Source: Rhodanobacteraceae bacterium | GTDB taxonomy: Bacteria; Pseudomonadota; Gammaproteobacteria; Xanthomonadales; SZUA-5 | NCBI GenBank assembly: GCA_016713135.1 | Contig: JADJPR010000010.1 | Location: forward strand, 1 to 64,000 | Direction of reading: 5' to 3' | DNA length: 64,000 nucleotides | Position numbers and translations under genes: made by a program | The notes under the pieces: model-generated | Told to the model about the DNA's origin: nothing | The model's input: only the letters and a program-made list of their open reading frames with translations | Databases searched by the model: none | Shown: piece after piece, positions 48,904 to 58,447 of the stretch | Position numbering within the stretch: the first letter of the stretch is position 1 | How the letters are laid out: every line of letters begins with the position of its first letter

Positions 48904-49788
48904 CTAGTCCGCTGCGGCAGCGTCCGCCAACTTCGGCAGTACCCGCAGCGCCGGAACTACCAGCAGATCGCCTCCTTGCCGCGCGATGAGCAACTCGTCG
49001 CCGTGGCGATCGACCACGCGGCCTCGATAGCGCTCGCCGCCCAGCGCCGTGATCACGTCGACGTACTCATCGGCGGCGATTTCTGACTCGGTGACTGGCG
49101 GCGGCGCCAGGGCGAGCGCGCAGGCGCGGCGCACGGCGGCTTCGATCGTCTGCGCCATCAGCGCGCCGTCGTTGGCGGCCCAGGCGTCCTGCGCATGCGC
49201 GCCGAGGTGCACGCTGGCGGGGGCGCTGAGCACGCTGACGGTCTGCTTGGAGATCCGCCGGAAGGCACGGTTGCGGCGCTCCAGAAGTTCCACGTTGAGG
49301 CTGATCCGGAGTTGCCTGAAGTCCGGCGTGATCGCAATCGGGTAGCTGTTGCCGGACTGGACGTTGGTGCCGAAGCGCAGCAGCAGTGCGCGATCGATTT
49401 CCGCGCTGTTCTTGACCTTCGCCAGCAGCTCGGCGCGCGGTTCCGGCACCAGCAGGGCATGGCGCAGGTCGAGGCCGTGTTCCTGCACGGCTGCCGCCAG
49501 ACCCTTGCGCACGGCCCGGATCAGCAGTCCCTCTGGCAGCCGCGCATTGAGCGCGTCGATGGTGGTGTCGACCCGCGCCTGTTCGTCGTTGGCGATGATC
49601 AGGTTCACCACCAGGCCGTTGCCCACGCCGAGCATTCCGGTCAGGTCCAGGGCGACATGCAGGCGCGTGGCCGAATTGTCGATCAGGGCCATCGCCGGCT
49701 GCGCGGTGTCCGGCGTCTCCTGGGTGGTTTCGGCGGCATGCGCCGGGGCGAGTGCCAGCCACATCAGCGCGATCTTCAATGCATTCAT
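48904..49788 (-). CDS. hypothetical secreted protein
   Basis: The 294-residue protein has a signal peptide (MNALKIALMWLALAPAHAAE). The body is mixed alpha/beta (LDLTGMLGVGNGLVVNLIIA, AAAVQEHGLDLRHALLVPEP) with a C-terminal SH3-like strand set (GRVVDRHGDELLIARQGGDL). Its ATG overlaps the stop of the BNR-repeat gene upstream by four bases, so the two are an operon. No family is recognised. Confidence 0.75.
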   Translation of the reverse strand: MNALKIALMWLALAPAHAAETTQETPDTAQPAMALIDNSATRLHVALDLTGMLGVGNGLVVNLIIANDEQARVDTTIDALNARLPEGLLIRAVRKGLAAAVQEHGLDLRHALLVPEPRAELLAKVKNSAEIDRALLLRFGTNVQSGNSYPIAITPDFRQLRISLNVELLERRNRAFRRISKQTVSVLSAPASVHLGAHAQDAWAANDGALMAQTIEAAVRRACALALAPPPVTESEIAADEYVDVITALGGERYRGRVVDRHGDELLIARQGGDLLVVPALRVLPKLADAAAAD

Positions 49789-51200
49789 GGGTGGCTCCGG
49801 TGTGCGGTCAATGCCTCGATCAGTGGGCTGTCGGCGCGCCAGTTCTGGCCGCCGTCGACGGATAGCCACAGGTTGTCGGCGGTGACCAGGTACTGGCGCG
49901 GCGAGTGCCGCCCGACCACGTACTGGCCGAAGGCCGGTGCTGGTGCATGCTCCTGCCAGCGCGCGTCGGCCGTGTCCTGGCGCCGCAGGACCGGCAGCGC
50001 AAACCGGATCCCGGCGTCCACTTCGAACAGATAGCGCTTGCCGTCGGCGCCCATCTGCGCGCGGTCGTCCTCTTTCGCGCGGCGCGACCAGGTCTTGCCG
50101 CCATCGCGGCTGATGCGCTTGCCGACGATCAGGTTGCCGTCCAGATACACCGAACCGCGGCCGTGCTCGTCCAGCGTCTGCTCGGTCAGCGTGCCGTTGG
50201 CCAGGTCGAGACTGACCATCCGCGTGCCATCGCTGATGCCGACCACGCGCTCGTCCATGCGATGAAACTGCGCGGGCATCGAGCAGTCCGCGCTGACGGC
50301 CCAGCCGCAACTCTCGCCGGGGAGTTCGGCGGCCACGGTCCAGGGCTGCGTCCGGGCGTCCGCCGTCCAGGCCAGCGTGCTGCGGTTGTCGAGGGCGCGG
50401 ATGGCGATGGCACAGCGCGCCTGCGCATCGCAGGCCAGCAGCGCCACCGCGCCTGCCGGCAGTCCCTGGGTGGACAGCCGGGTCGCCGCGCCGTCCAGCG
50501 CTTGCCATTCCAGCTGCGGGCCGTAGCCGCCGACGGCGATCGCGTCGCTGCCGGCCATGCTGGCCACTTGGGGATGGCCTCCCGCGAGCACATCGAACAC
50601 CCGCCAGCGCTGATCCGTGCCCGCATAAGCCAGCCGATTGCCCGAGGCGATCGCGATCCAGCCGCCATCTTGCGTCTCGCTCACGCTCGCCGTCCGGACG
50701 CGCGCGCGCAATGCGGCCACCACCGGATCATTCCGGGCGTCGCTGGACGCGAGCTTCCAGGCCGGGTTGTCCGGGCCCTCGCGGAGCATCAACCCGAGCG
50801 ATCCATCGGCGTAGACCTCCAGCTCGCCAAGGTCAGTGTTGCCCTCTGGCGACACCGTGAAGTGTTCGCCCTGGGCGCGGGCGGCGCGCAGCGGCAGTGG
50901 AATGTCGCGCGTGCCGGGCAGCACGAAGCCGGCCTTGGAATAGCCCGCAAGCGCGTAGTCCCCGGGCGGCAGGTCGCCGGTGTACTCGTCCACCGGCGGC
51001 GGGATCATCGGCCGCGCGCCCTGATGCGCACGACCTTCGAGCGGTCGCCACTGCGATACGTCGTCGAGATTGGCCAAGGGTGCCACCCAGAGCCGCGCCG
51101 GGGCAGCGACCAGGCCGTGGGCACGGACCCTGACCTCCGCCGCGCCTGCCGAACTGCACGCCAATATCAGGAACGCGCCGCCTATCCATCGTCTGGTCAT
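49785..51200 (-). CDS. secreted BNR/Asp-box repeat protein
   Basis: The 471-residue protein has a signal peptide (MTRRWIGGAFLILACSSAGA) and two visible Asp-box motifs SxDGGxxW: SRDGGKTWSRR (near residue 365) and SVDGGQNWRAD (near 450), pointing to a beta-propeller. An N-terminal carboxypeptidase-regulatory-like strand set (PPGDYALAGYSKAGFVLPGT) precedes it. Start ATG 51200 is set by the signal peptide. Confidence 0.75.
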   Translation of the reverse strand: MTRRWIGGAFLILACSSAGAAEVRVRAHGLVAAPARLWVAPLANLDDVSQWRPLEGRAHQGARPMIPPPVDEYTGDLPPGDYALAGYSKAGFVLPGTRDIPLPLRAARAQGEHFTVSPEGNTDLGELEVYADGSLGLMLREGPDNPAWKLASSDARNDPVVAALRARVRTASVSETQDGGWIAIASGNRLAYAGTDQRWRVFDVLAGGHPQVASMAGSDAIAVGGYGPQLEWQALDGAATRLSTQGLPAGAVALLACDAQARCAIAIRALDNRSTLAWTADARTQPWTVAAELPGESCGWAVSADCSMPAQFHRMDERVVGISDGTRMVSLDLANGTLTEQTLDEHGRGSVYLDGNLIVGKRISRDGGKTWSRRAKEDDRAQMGADGKRYLFEVDAGIRFALPVLRRQDTADARWQEHAPAPAFGQYVVGRHSPRQYLVTADNLWLSVDGGQNWRADSPLIEALTAHRSHP

Positions 51201-51391
51201 CGAATGCTCGAAAGTTGAGGTCTCCCATCCACGCGGATTGTGGCGGAAGATTCGATCATGGCGTGCGCGGATTTGCGGGTGACGCAGGTTCGCCTGGCGC
51301 GCGAGGCGAGGCGGGAGCATGGCGCCGGCCAGGATTGACGAAGCGGCAGCCGGCGGCGAGAGTTGCTGCCCGATCATTGCCGACCCGTCCC

Positions 51392-51814
51392 ATGAGCTAC
51401 TCGATCCTGGGTCCGCTCGCGCGGCTGGACCAGCGTAGTGCGCGGAGCTGGCTGTTGCTGCGTTGCCTGTTGGCCTGCTTCATCGCCGCTCACGGCTGGG
51501 CGCGTCTGGTGGTGGGTGGCGTGGTGCCCTTTGGCGATTGGCTGAGCGGGCAGGGCATTCCCGGTGGCTTCTACATTGCGGCCGGGATCACTGCCGTCGA
51601 GATCATCGGCACGCCATTGTTTGCCCTCGGGATCCGCGTGTTCCCCCTGTCCGTGTTGTATTCGGCCATCTACCTGGTGGGCATCATCATGGTGCACCTG
51701 CCTGCCGGCTGGTTCGTCGTCGGGCTGGGCCGTAACGGCGCGGAGTACAGCGTATTGCTGATCGCCTGCCTGTTGCTGGTGGGGATGCAGCATCGTGGCG
51801 GCCGGCAAGACTGA
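51392..51814 (+). CDS. DoxX family membrane protein
   Basis: The 140-residue, four-helix protein shows the DoxX plan: LLLRCLLACFIAAHGWARLV, PGGFYIAAGITAVEIIGTPL, FPLSVLYSAIYLVGIIMVHL, and a last helix SVLLIACLLLVGMQ. DoxX-like proteins are linked to redox and sulphur metabolism, but roles are mixed. It is followed 17 bases later by a GNAT gene. Confidence 0.8.
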   Translation: MSYSILGPLARLDQRSARSWLLLRCLLACFIAAHGWARLVVGGVVPFGDWLSGQGIPGGFYIAAGITAVEIIGTPLFALGIRVFPLSVLYSAIYLVGIIMVHLPAGWFVVGLGRNGAEYSVLLIACLLLVGMQHRGGRQD

Positions 51815-51831
51815 CGCGCCGGAGGCCGCCG

Positions 51832-52395
51832 ATGCGACTGGTCATCCCTGCGGACGCACACTTGCCCAGCCACATCCGGGCGCTGGAGCAGGGCTGGACC
51901 ATGGACTTGCGCGGTGCTGCGGCGGCGGCGGAGCAACTGCAGAGCCTGCGGGCCGATCCTTCCGCGTACCTGGCCGGGCTGGATGACCGCTCCGTGGCCG
52001 GGCGGTTCATCCAGTTGCCGGATGGCTCGCAAGTGCCACGGCTGCCCGGCTTCCAGCGCTGGCTCTGGGATGGCGAGTTCTGCGGCACCATCGGGCTGCG
52101 CTGGCAGCCGGGGACCGCGGAGTTGCCTGCGCATTGCCTGGGTCATGTCGGCTATGGCGTGGTGCCATGGAAGCGCCGCCGCGGGTACGCCACGCTGGCG
52201 CTGCAGCAGTTGCTCCCAGAGGCGCGGGCGGTAGGCTTGCCCCACATCGACCTGACCACCGACCCGGACAACCTGGCCTCGCAGAAAGTGATCATCGCGA
52301 GTGGCGGATTCCTGGTGCGCGAATTCATCAAGCCCGCGCAGTTCGGGAGCAAGCCCGGCCTGCTGTTCCGGATCCAGTTGGCGTGCCTGGCTTGA
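51832..52395 (+). CDS. GNAT family N-acetyltransferase
   Basis: The 187-residue protein has the GNAT core: strand GTIGLRWQPGTAEL, acetyl-CoA loop GYGVVPWKRRRGYATLALQQ (motif A, RxxGxA) and IDLTTDPDNLASQKVI (N-S-x-K motif of RimJ/L-like enzymes). Substrate unknown. It lies 17 bases after the DoxX gene. Confidence 0.88.
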   Translation: MRLVIPADAHLPSHIRALEQGWTMDLRGAAAAAEQLQSLRADPSAYLAGLDDRSVAGRFIQLPDGSQVPRLPGFQRWLWDGEFCGTIGLRWQPGTAELPAHCLGHVGYGVVPWKRRRGYATLALQQLLPEARAVGLPHIDLTTDPDNLASQKVIIASGGFLVREFIKPAQFGSKPGLLFRIQLACLA

Positions 52396-52457
52396 TGCGG
52401 TCGGCAATACTTTCGGGCAGCAGGCACTCCTGTTTTCCCCTGGACAAGGATCGCAGC

Positions 52458-52940
52458 ATGAAACGACTCATCGGCAGCCTTCTGGTCATCGCGTGCATGG
52501 TCGTTCCGCCGGCATGGGGTGCCTCCCTGGCGGACTCGCCGCTGCTGGGCACCTGGCAGGTGGATGTCACCCAGTTGCCGATGCCGCCGGAGGCGCGGCC
52601 GCGCCAGGTCAGCGCCCGATTTGCGCTGGGCGACGATGGCCGGCTGGTTACCCGGGTCGAAGTGATCGATGCCGCCGGTGCGGTGCTGTTTGCGCAGAGC
52701 GAACTGACACTCGATGGCGTGCCGGGTCCGGTGGCGGGCAACCTGGAAGCGGACACCGCCGCCGCCTCGATGCCGGCACCCAACGTCCTGGTCATGCCGC
52801 TGGCGCGTGGGAATGTGCCCGGTTCAACGCGAATCTACACGGTGGCGCCGGACGGCAAATCGATGATCGAAACGGCGTCCAATTTCGGCGACGACGGCCG
52901 GCCGATGATGCGGATCAATCATTTCACGCGGGTCGACTGA
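52458..52940 (+). CDS. hypothetical secreted protein
   Basis: The 160-residue protein has a signal peptide (MKRLIGSLLVIACMVVPPAW) and a lipocalin-like beta body with LLGTWQVDVTQLPMPPEARP and MMRINHFTRVD. AAGGA at 52446 supports ATG 52458. Family not recognised. Confidence 0.7.
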   Translation: MKRLIGSLLVIACMVVPPAWGASLADSPLLGTWQVDVTQLPMPPEARPRQVSARFALGDDGRLVTRVEVIDAAGAVLFAQSELTLDGVPGPVAGNLEADTAAASMPAPNVLVMPLARGNVPGSTRIYTVAPDGKSMIETASNFGDDGRPMMRINHFTRVD

Positions 52941-53234
52941 TGGTTGTCCCGGGGCTGCGCCGTGTGGCAGGCACGCCCGTCCTGATGACCCTGGCGCCGG
53001 GCATTGAGGCCGGAGCGACGCGCGATTCGGCCGATCAGGAGCATGGGCAAAAAGGGTGGTCAGGGCCGACGGTGCGCAGCTTGCGGCCTGCCCTTGGCGC
53101 AAGGTCAAGCGCTTTCGCGAGGCGCAGGTCGCTGCCAAATCGTGGGGCAGCTGATGCTGCGCATATCATCTGCGTTGCATCCGGCGATCAGCCCATCGCC
53201 GCAACACCGAACCTGTCCAACCTGGAGGTGCGCA

Positions 53235-53564
53235 ATGCCGTCTTTCGTCGGTCAATGGCAGACCACGCGTTACTCGGGCAACGATCCCGCCAACCCTGAG
53301 CCGATCGTCCTGACGATCACCGAAGATGCCAGCCCCGACAACCTCGATGGTGCCTATGCCCGGCCTGGACAGGATGCGCGCATGTTCGGCGCGCTGGAGG
53401 GTGGCGGAGCCATGTGGCGGGCAACCATCGACGAACGGAACAGCTCGGGCGACGAGGGCTCGGCACTGTTCTTCATTTCCGCCGATGGCCAGACACTCTT
53501 CGGCGCCTGGTCCAGCCAGCAGCACAACAACGGGCCGCAGCCCTGGTTCGGCACGCGGATCTGA
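53235..53564 (+). CDS. hypothetical beta-sheet protein
   Basis: The 109-residue protein starts MPSFVGQWQTTRYSGNDPAN and resembles a single small beta barrel (ALFFISADGQTLFGAWSS), possibly an avidin- or lipocalin-like fold with no export signal. GGAGG at 53224 fixes ATG 53235. The preceding 294 bases hold no clear gene. Confidence 0.65.
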   Translation: MPSFVGQWQTTRYSGNDPANPEPIVLTITEDASPDNLDGAYARPGQDARMFGALEGGGAMWRATIDERNSSGDEGSALFFISADGQTLFGAWSSQQHNNGPQPWFGTRI

Positions 53565-53591
53565 ACTTGCGGGCACAGAGGTCTGACTGAT

Positions 53592-54056
53592 ATGGCCATC
53601 CTGATCCGGGTGGATGACCTGAGTTCGCCGGAAGTCCAGGCATTGGTGTCCGAGCACCTGGCGGGCATGCAGGGGAGCACGCCCGCCGGGCATGTGCACG
53701 CACTGGCGCTGGCAGGCCTGCGCAGTCCGGACATCAGCTTCTGGACCGCTTGGCTGGAGGGCCAGTTGTGCGGTTGTGGCGCCTTGCGTGCATTGGACGC
53801 GCACAGCGGCGAGATCAAGTCGATGCGCACCCGCGCCGCTTTCGCGCGGCGCGGTGTGGGTCAGGCCATCCTGGACGAAATCACCCGCACGGCGATCGCG
53901 CGCGGCTATCGCGATCTGTACCTGGAAACCGGCACTGGCGCCGCCTTTGCCGCCGCGCACGCGCTGTACCTGCGCAACGGATTCGCCTGGTGTGGCGCTT
54001 TCGGCGCCTTCACCGCCAGCGCGTTCAACGTGTTCATGTGCCGGTCCCTGGCATAG
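53592..54056 (+). CDS. GNAT family N-acetyltransferase (YsnE-like)
   Basis: The 154-residue protein has the GNAT core: ISFWTAWLEGQLCGCGALRA, the acetyl-CoA loop IKSMRTRAAFARRGVGQAIL (RxxGxG) and LYLETGTGAAFAAAHALYLR before NGFAWCGAFG. This matches the small YsnE/PhnO-like acetyltransferases. It begins 27 bases after the preceding gene. Confidence 0.88.
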   Translation: MAILIRVDDLSSPEVQALVSEHLAGMQGSTPAGHVHALALAGLRSPDISFWTAWLEGQLCGCGALRALDAHSGEIKSMRTRAAFARRGVGQAILDEITRTAIARGYRDLYLETGTGAAFAAAHALYLRNGFAWCGAFGAFTASAFNVFMCRSLA

Positions 54057-54068
54057 CGGCGTGCGCGA

Positions 54069-55037
54069 TCATGGCGGCATCGGGCCGCGAAACACCATCG
54101 GATGGACCGCCAGCGACCACAGCGGGCGGCCGGTGCGCAGGTCATGGCCCACCACACGTGTTTCCAGGTTGATCCAACTGCCGTCCGCCTGGAGCCGCCC
54201 TTCGGCCTCGGCGCGATAGACCAGTCGCTCGCCGTTGACCACGAAGGGCGCCAGCGCGTAGCTGGACTCGAGCGCGCCGAGCGCGCGGCCGCTGCGGCGG
54301 TCGTGGATGGTCCAGCGATACCCTGCAGTGGGGCCTTCCAGGGCCACCGATGCCAGGATGGCTCCACGGTCGGCTGCGGCGAACTGTTCACCGCTGACGC
54401 CCGGCAGGCGCTCCTGCGCGCTCGCGGCTGGGCTGGCGATCGCAGGCGCTGGAACGGCCTCGCGCAGCGGTGTGGCATAGGCGCGGTCGCCGCCGAAGCT
54501 GATGTCGATGGCGCCGGATTCCACCTGGCGCGGATCGGTCCCGCCATCCTCGTTCAGCACGACGGCGCCTCGCAGCGGCCAGGACTCGTGGCGCCAGTGC
54601 AGGCGCACGCCGTCTCCGGCGTCGGCGACCTGAGCGGTGAAACTGCGATTCGGGCCGGGGATGAACTCGGCGCTGACCGTTTCCGGCAGGTCGAAGGCCA
54701 CGCGGTCCAGCGCATTGCCGCTCGCCGGATCCACGATGAGCAGTATCCCCAGGCCAGGTTGTCGCGTGGAGGACAGCGCCAGCAGGCGGCCATCGACGAT
54801 GGCCAGCGGGAGCATCTGCTCGCTGCTGGACCAGAGGGTGCGGCCATCGGCCAGTACCACCGCCTGCGCATGACCCGCAGGCGCGACGGCGAAGGCGAGT
54901 TCGCGGTTGCTGTCGACCACGATGCCGGGTGCCAGGCTGAGCGTGCCGGCGTCCTGGGTCATGGCTGGTTCAGCCAATGACACTCCACACGCAAGGACCG
55001 CCATCAGGCCGCGACGAGCTGCAATGGATTCCATCAT
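54069..55037 (-). CDS. hypothetical secreted beta-propeller-like protein
   Basis: The 322-residue protein has a signal peptide (RRGLMAVLACGVSLAEPAMT) and repeated short strands typical of a PQQ-like or WD-like propeller (ADGRTLWSSSEQMLPLAIVD, HDRRSGRALGALESSYALAP, HDLRTGRPLWSL). Its ATG overlaps the stop of the BNR gene (ATGA). Start ATG 55037 has GGGAG six bases upstream. Confidence 0.75.
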   Translation of the reverse strand: MMESIAARRGLMAVLACGVSLAEPAMTQDAGTLSLAPGIVVDSNRELAFAVAPAGHAQAVVLADGRTLWSSSEQMLPLAIVDGRLLALSSTRQPGLGILLIVDPASGNALDRVAFDLPETVSAEFIPGPNRSFTAQVADAGDGVRLHWRHESWPLRGAVVLNEDGGTDPRQVESGAIDISFGGDRAYATPLREAVPAPAIASPAASAQERLPGVSGEQFAAADRGAILASVALEGPTAGYRWTIHDRRSGRALGALESSYALAPFVVNGERLVYRAEAEGRLQADGSWINLETRVVGHDLRTGRPLWSLAVHPMVFRGPMPP

Positions 55038-57355
55038 GGCGAGCTCCCGGGGTTCAGTTGAGTTTCGAAGCCGTCGCGGAAAATGTTGATGACCGGAATC
55101 ACGGGCGACAGCAGCCAAGCGCCGCGGCCGTGGGTGCCGGCGACCAGGACATCGTCGGTGCGGTCGTACTCCAGCTCGAACACCACTGCGTTGGGCAAGC
55201 CGGTGCCCAGCCGCTGCCAGTTGCTGTGCCCGCTGCTGGCGAAGGCGACGTACACGCCGCGGTCGCCAGCCACGACCAGGGCGTCGTCGCCACCGGGCAC
55301 GAAGGCCATGGTCCGCAGAGTCCCGGGGTTGAATCCCGAGATCAGGTTGCCGGTAACGTTGCCAAAGGTGGTGCCGCTGTTGTTCGAGAAGTGCACGCTA
55401 GTGGGCGTGAGGCCGAACAGGTTGGCGGCATTGTCCGGGTCGACTTCGACATCGGCGACCGTGGCTGCGAGGCTGGCGACGGTGGTGACGGCGCCACCCG
55501 AGGTGGTGCGCCTGATCACGTTGGAGCCGCTGCCCGCGAGGATGAAGTCAGGATTGCCGGCGATGCCGTAGACCACCGGATCGCGTGTGGGATTGATGAC
55601 GGAGGTCGAGATCTGCACTACGGTATCGCCGCGGTTGGCGGATTCGTAAATGCCATTGGCGGCGCCGATCAGCAGACGCGTGGCGTCCGCGTTGTTGGTG
55701 GCAATGGGTGTGTAGAACTGGGCACTCAGTGCAGGACCCGATGTCACCGTCAGCGCCGGGAACTGGGTGGCGGTCACCACGTTGGAGGCGTTGACCGTCC
55801 GTCGCCGCAGGACCTGCAGACCCTGGAAACTGGTGTATCGGGTGGACGTGGTGGCCGAAGAGCGGTCCTCTACCGCCGCGTGGCCGCCGTCGCCGGTGGA
55901 CACGCTGTCGAAGATTCGCGTCGCCGTGTTGCGCTGCTCCGTGGTTCCGGTGTCCTGCGCGCCGCCGAGCGTGCGGTTGGATACCGCGTCGTAAGCGATG
56001 GAGTGGTACTCCGAGGTGGTCAGGTCGCCATTGAGCGAGACCCACGAGCCGCTAGCCAGGCGCGGATTGATGCGCTTGTAGACCCCGCCGTCATCCGTCT
56101 CCAGCAGATTGCCAGCCGCGTCGAAGGCCATGTCGCGGGAGTCGGCATGCGGCGCCGAGTTGTTCGCGGTGCCGTTGTGCGTCAGCGGCGTCCAGCGGCT
56201 GCCTGCGGGCTGGGACGCATCGCCACGGAACAATCGCCCCGAATAGTCGTTCGCGCCAATCGAGTTGGGGAAGAAGTTGCTGGAGCCGATGCCTTCGCCG
56301 AAATACGGTTGGCGATCGCCGCCGACATAGACGATGTTGCTGTTGGTTGGGTCTGCGGCGGCTGACAGGTGGGTCGCGCCCTGGGCGCCCGGGTGCGCGC
56401 CGAACACACTGCCGCCTTCCTCGGTGGTGGTCGGCACGCCGAGCGCGGTCCAGCCAGTGGCGCCGTCGGGCGAGCGGAAGACCTCCGCAAGACGTCCGTT
56501 GGACCCCACGATCACGACGAAGACTTGCGTGCTGGCACCCACCACGATCTCGGTGCGGCGCGTGCCGGTGCCGCTGTTCAGCACGGCGTCGATCGCCGTG
56601 TCCGAAACCTTGGTCCAGGTCGCGCCGGTGTCCGTGCTGCGGTAGATGCCGCGGTTGGTCGATGTCACCGCGGCATAGAAGCGGGCGTTGTTGCCTGGGT
56701 CGGCCGCCAGGTCCGAGATTGCCCCGGCGGGCAGGCCCGTGGTCGGGCCGCCCGAGATCAGGGTGAAGCCAACGCCGCTGTCCGTCGACCGGTAGATCCC
56801 CAGGTCCGTGGCCGCGAGCAGCGTGGTGCCACGACCGGCGACGCCGACGACCGAGCGCCCGGTCAGGACCCCGCCGCTCAGGACTGCCCAACTGGATCCG
56901 CCGTTGGTGGTGCGCAGCATGCCGATCCGCTCGCCACCGATGCCGCCATTGCTCGACGTGCGTGCTACCCCAGCAACCAGCGTTTGTCGGCTGGCGTCGG
57001 TCGGGTCGAACTCAAGCGCGCCGATCGACAGCGAACGCAGATCATCGGTCAGGCGCGTCCAGGTCGGCGCCGCAGCGGTGGCATTGGCGGTGCGCCAGAT
57101 GCCGCCATTCACCGCACCCACATAGAGGATGTTGGCGTCGCTCGGATGGACCGCGATGGCATTCACCGCGCCGGTGACCTCACGGTTGGTTATGCCCTCC
57201 ACCTGGCCGCCGTGAGAGGGTGCTGGCCCCACCTGTTGCCATGCGCCGCCCACCTGGGCCTGGAGCGGGGCGCCGACGACGACGGCAAGGATCCATGGAG
57301 TCAGCGCAAACCGGTCTCTGGCGTGCACGCCGCGAATCCTGTGCGAAGGCGACAC
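55034..57355 (-). CDS. large secreted BNR/sortilin-type beta-propeller protein with C-terminal FRDGFE motif
   Basis: The 773-residue protein has a signal peptide (WILAVVVGAPLQAQ) and many propeller blades with Asp-box motifs (TTNGGSSW, STDSGVGF, STDTGATWTKVS, TDDGGVYKRI). Sortilin-type strands (AVHPSDANILYVGAVNGGIW, DRTDDVLVAGTHGRGAWLLS) are also present. The last residues are INIFRDGFETQLNPGSSP. TAGGA six bases before GTG 57355 supports the unusual start. It probably binds glycans or cell-surface ligands outside the cell; sialidase activity is not supported. Confidence 0.85.
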   Translation of the reverse strand: MSPSHRIRGVHARDRFALTPWILAVVVGAPLQAQVGGAWQQVGPAPSHGGQVEGITNREVTGAVNAIAVHPSDANILYVGAVNGGIWRTANATAAAPTWTRLTDDLRSLSIGALEFDPTDASRQTLVAGVARTSSNGGIGGERIGMLRTTNGGSSWAVLSGGVLTGRSVVGVAGRGTTLLAATDLGIYRSTDSGVGFTLISGGPTTGLPAGAISDLAADPGNNARFYAAVTSTNRGIYRSTDTGATWTKVSDTAIDAVLNSGTGTRRTEIVVGASTQVFVVIVGSNGRLAEVFRSPDGATGWTALGVPTTTEEGGSVFGAHPGAQGATHLSAAADPTNSNIVYVGGDRQPYFGEGIGSSNFFPNSIGANDYSGRLFRGDASQPAGSRWTPLTHNGTANNSAPHADSRDMAFDAAGNLLETDDGGVYKRINPRLASGSWVSLNGDLTTSEYHSIAYDAVSNRTLGGAQDTGTTEQRNTATRIFDSVSTGDGGHAAVEDRSSATTSTRYTSFQGLQVLRRRTVNASNVVTATQFPALTVTSGPALSAQFYTPIATNNADATRLLIGAANGIYESANRGDTVVQISTSVINPTRDPVVYGIAGNPDFILAGSGSNVIRRTTSGGAVTTVASLAATVADVEVDPDNAANLFGLTPTSVHFSNNSGTTFGNVTGNLISGFNPGTLRTMAFVPGGDDALVVAGDRGVYVAFASSGHSNWQRLGTGLPNAVVFELEYDRTDDVLVAGTHGRGAWLLSPVIPVINIFRDGFETQLNPGSSP

Positions 57356-57503
57356 ACAATCCTAACTCCGGGGAGGCAAGAACGTGTGATGACAGCGCTG
57401 CGCCCGCGAAAACCCACCTTGTGCTCGCCGATTGCCCGTTCCTGCCTGCCGGCGGGTGGACTTGGCCGCCAGCATCTGCAGGCCAATCCTGAAGGCGCCC
57501 GAC

Positions 57504-58439
57504 ATGCGCAGAAAATCCCCTTGGCGCTGGCTGTGGATCTTTCCCGCAGCGTTGGCGCTGGTCTACCTGGCGCAATTGCCGCTGCGCCGCGCTGCGCCGA
57601 CAACTGCCTTCGAGCTGATCGCGCACCGTGGCGTGCACCAGACCTTCCATTCCGAGGGTCTGACCAACGAGACCTGCACCGCCGAGCGCATCGATCCGCC
57701 GCGGCATGCCTTCCTGGAGAACACCCTGCCGTCGATGCACGCGGCCTTCGCCGCGGGAGCGGACATGATCGAGGTCGATGTGCACCGCACCGTTGATGGC
57801 GAGGTGGCGGTGTTCCACGACTGGCGTGTCGAATGCCGCACCGAGGGCGCGGGCGAGACGCGCACGCACACGCTGGCCGAGCTCAAGGCGCTCGACATCG
57901 GCCATGGCTACACCGCCGACGGCGGCCGGACCTTTCCCTTCCGCGGGCAGGGCGTCGGACTGCTGCCCAGCCTGCGCGAGGTGCTGCGCGCCTTCCCGCA
58001 GCAGCGCTTCATGCTCGACCAGAAAGACCGCTCGCAAGCCACAACCGACACATTGATCGCGGTGCTGCGGGAGGAGGGTGCGCTTGGGCGCACCTGCCTG
58101 TCCGGCACCATCGATCAGAACGCGGCCTATCGAGAGGCAGTCGGCGCGCAGGCGTGCACCATACCCGGCCGCGACGGGATCAAGCGCTGCTTGTTCGATT
58201 ACCTAAAGACCGGCTGGACCGGAACGCTGCCCGGAAGTTGCGCCGGCCAGCGACTGACGCTGCCGGATTGGACCTCGATGCACCTGTTGTGGGGCTGGCC
58301 CGGCACTTTCATCGAACGCGTGCGCGCCAGCGGCGGCAGCGTGCACATCTATACGAACGATCCCGCGCGCCTGCCGGCGCTGCGCGCGCTGGGCGTTGAT
58401 GGCATCCTGACGGACCGGATCGAGTTGATGCGTCCTTGA
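57504..58439 (+). CDS. glycerophosphodiester phosphodiesterase family protein
   Basis: The 311-residue protein has an N-terminal membrane anchor (LWIFPAALALVYLAQLPL). GDPD motifs follow: ELIAHRGVH, ENTLPSMHAAFAAGADMIEV, DVHRTVDGEVAVFHD, MLDQKD (in place of the usual IELK-type strand) and SVHIYTNDPARLPALRALG then VDGILTDR. GDPD enzymes split glycerophosphodiesters to glycerol-3-phosphate and an alcohol. An insertion with three Cys (NETCTAERI, WRVECRTEGA, TCLSG) suggests an exported fold. GAAGG upstream supports ATG 57504. Confidence 0.88.
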   Translation: MRRKSPWRWLWIFPAALALVYLAQLPLRRAAPTTAFELIAHRGVHQTFHSEGLTNETCTAERIDPPRHAFLENTLPSMHAAFAAGADMIEVDVHRTVDGEVAVFHDWRVECRTEGAGETRTHTLAELKALDIGHGYTADGGRTFPFRGQGVGLLPSLREVLRAFPQQRFMLDQKDRSQATTDTLIAVLREEGALGRTCLSGTIDQNAAYREAVGAQACTIPGRDGIKRCLFDYLKTGWTGTLPGSCAGQRLTLPDWTSMHLLWGWPGTFIERVRASGGSVHIYTNDPARLPALRALGVDGILTDRIELMRP

Positions 58440-58447
58440 GTTGCTAT

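Noticed and set aside
53004..53234. Small Cys-containing frame (MGKKGGQGRRCAACG) before the 53235 gene
   Set aside because: It runs without a stop into the next gene, has no ribosome-binding site and degrades into low-complexity sequence; the downstream start has a strong GGAGG.
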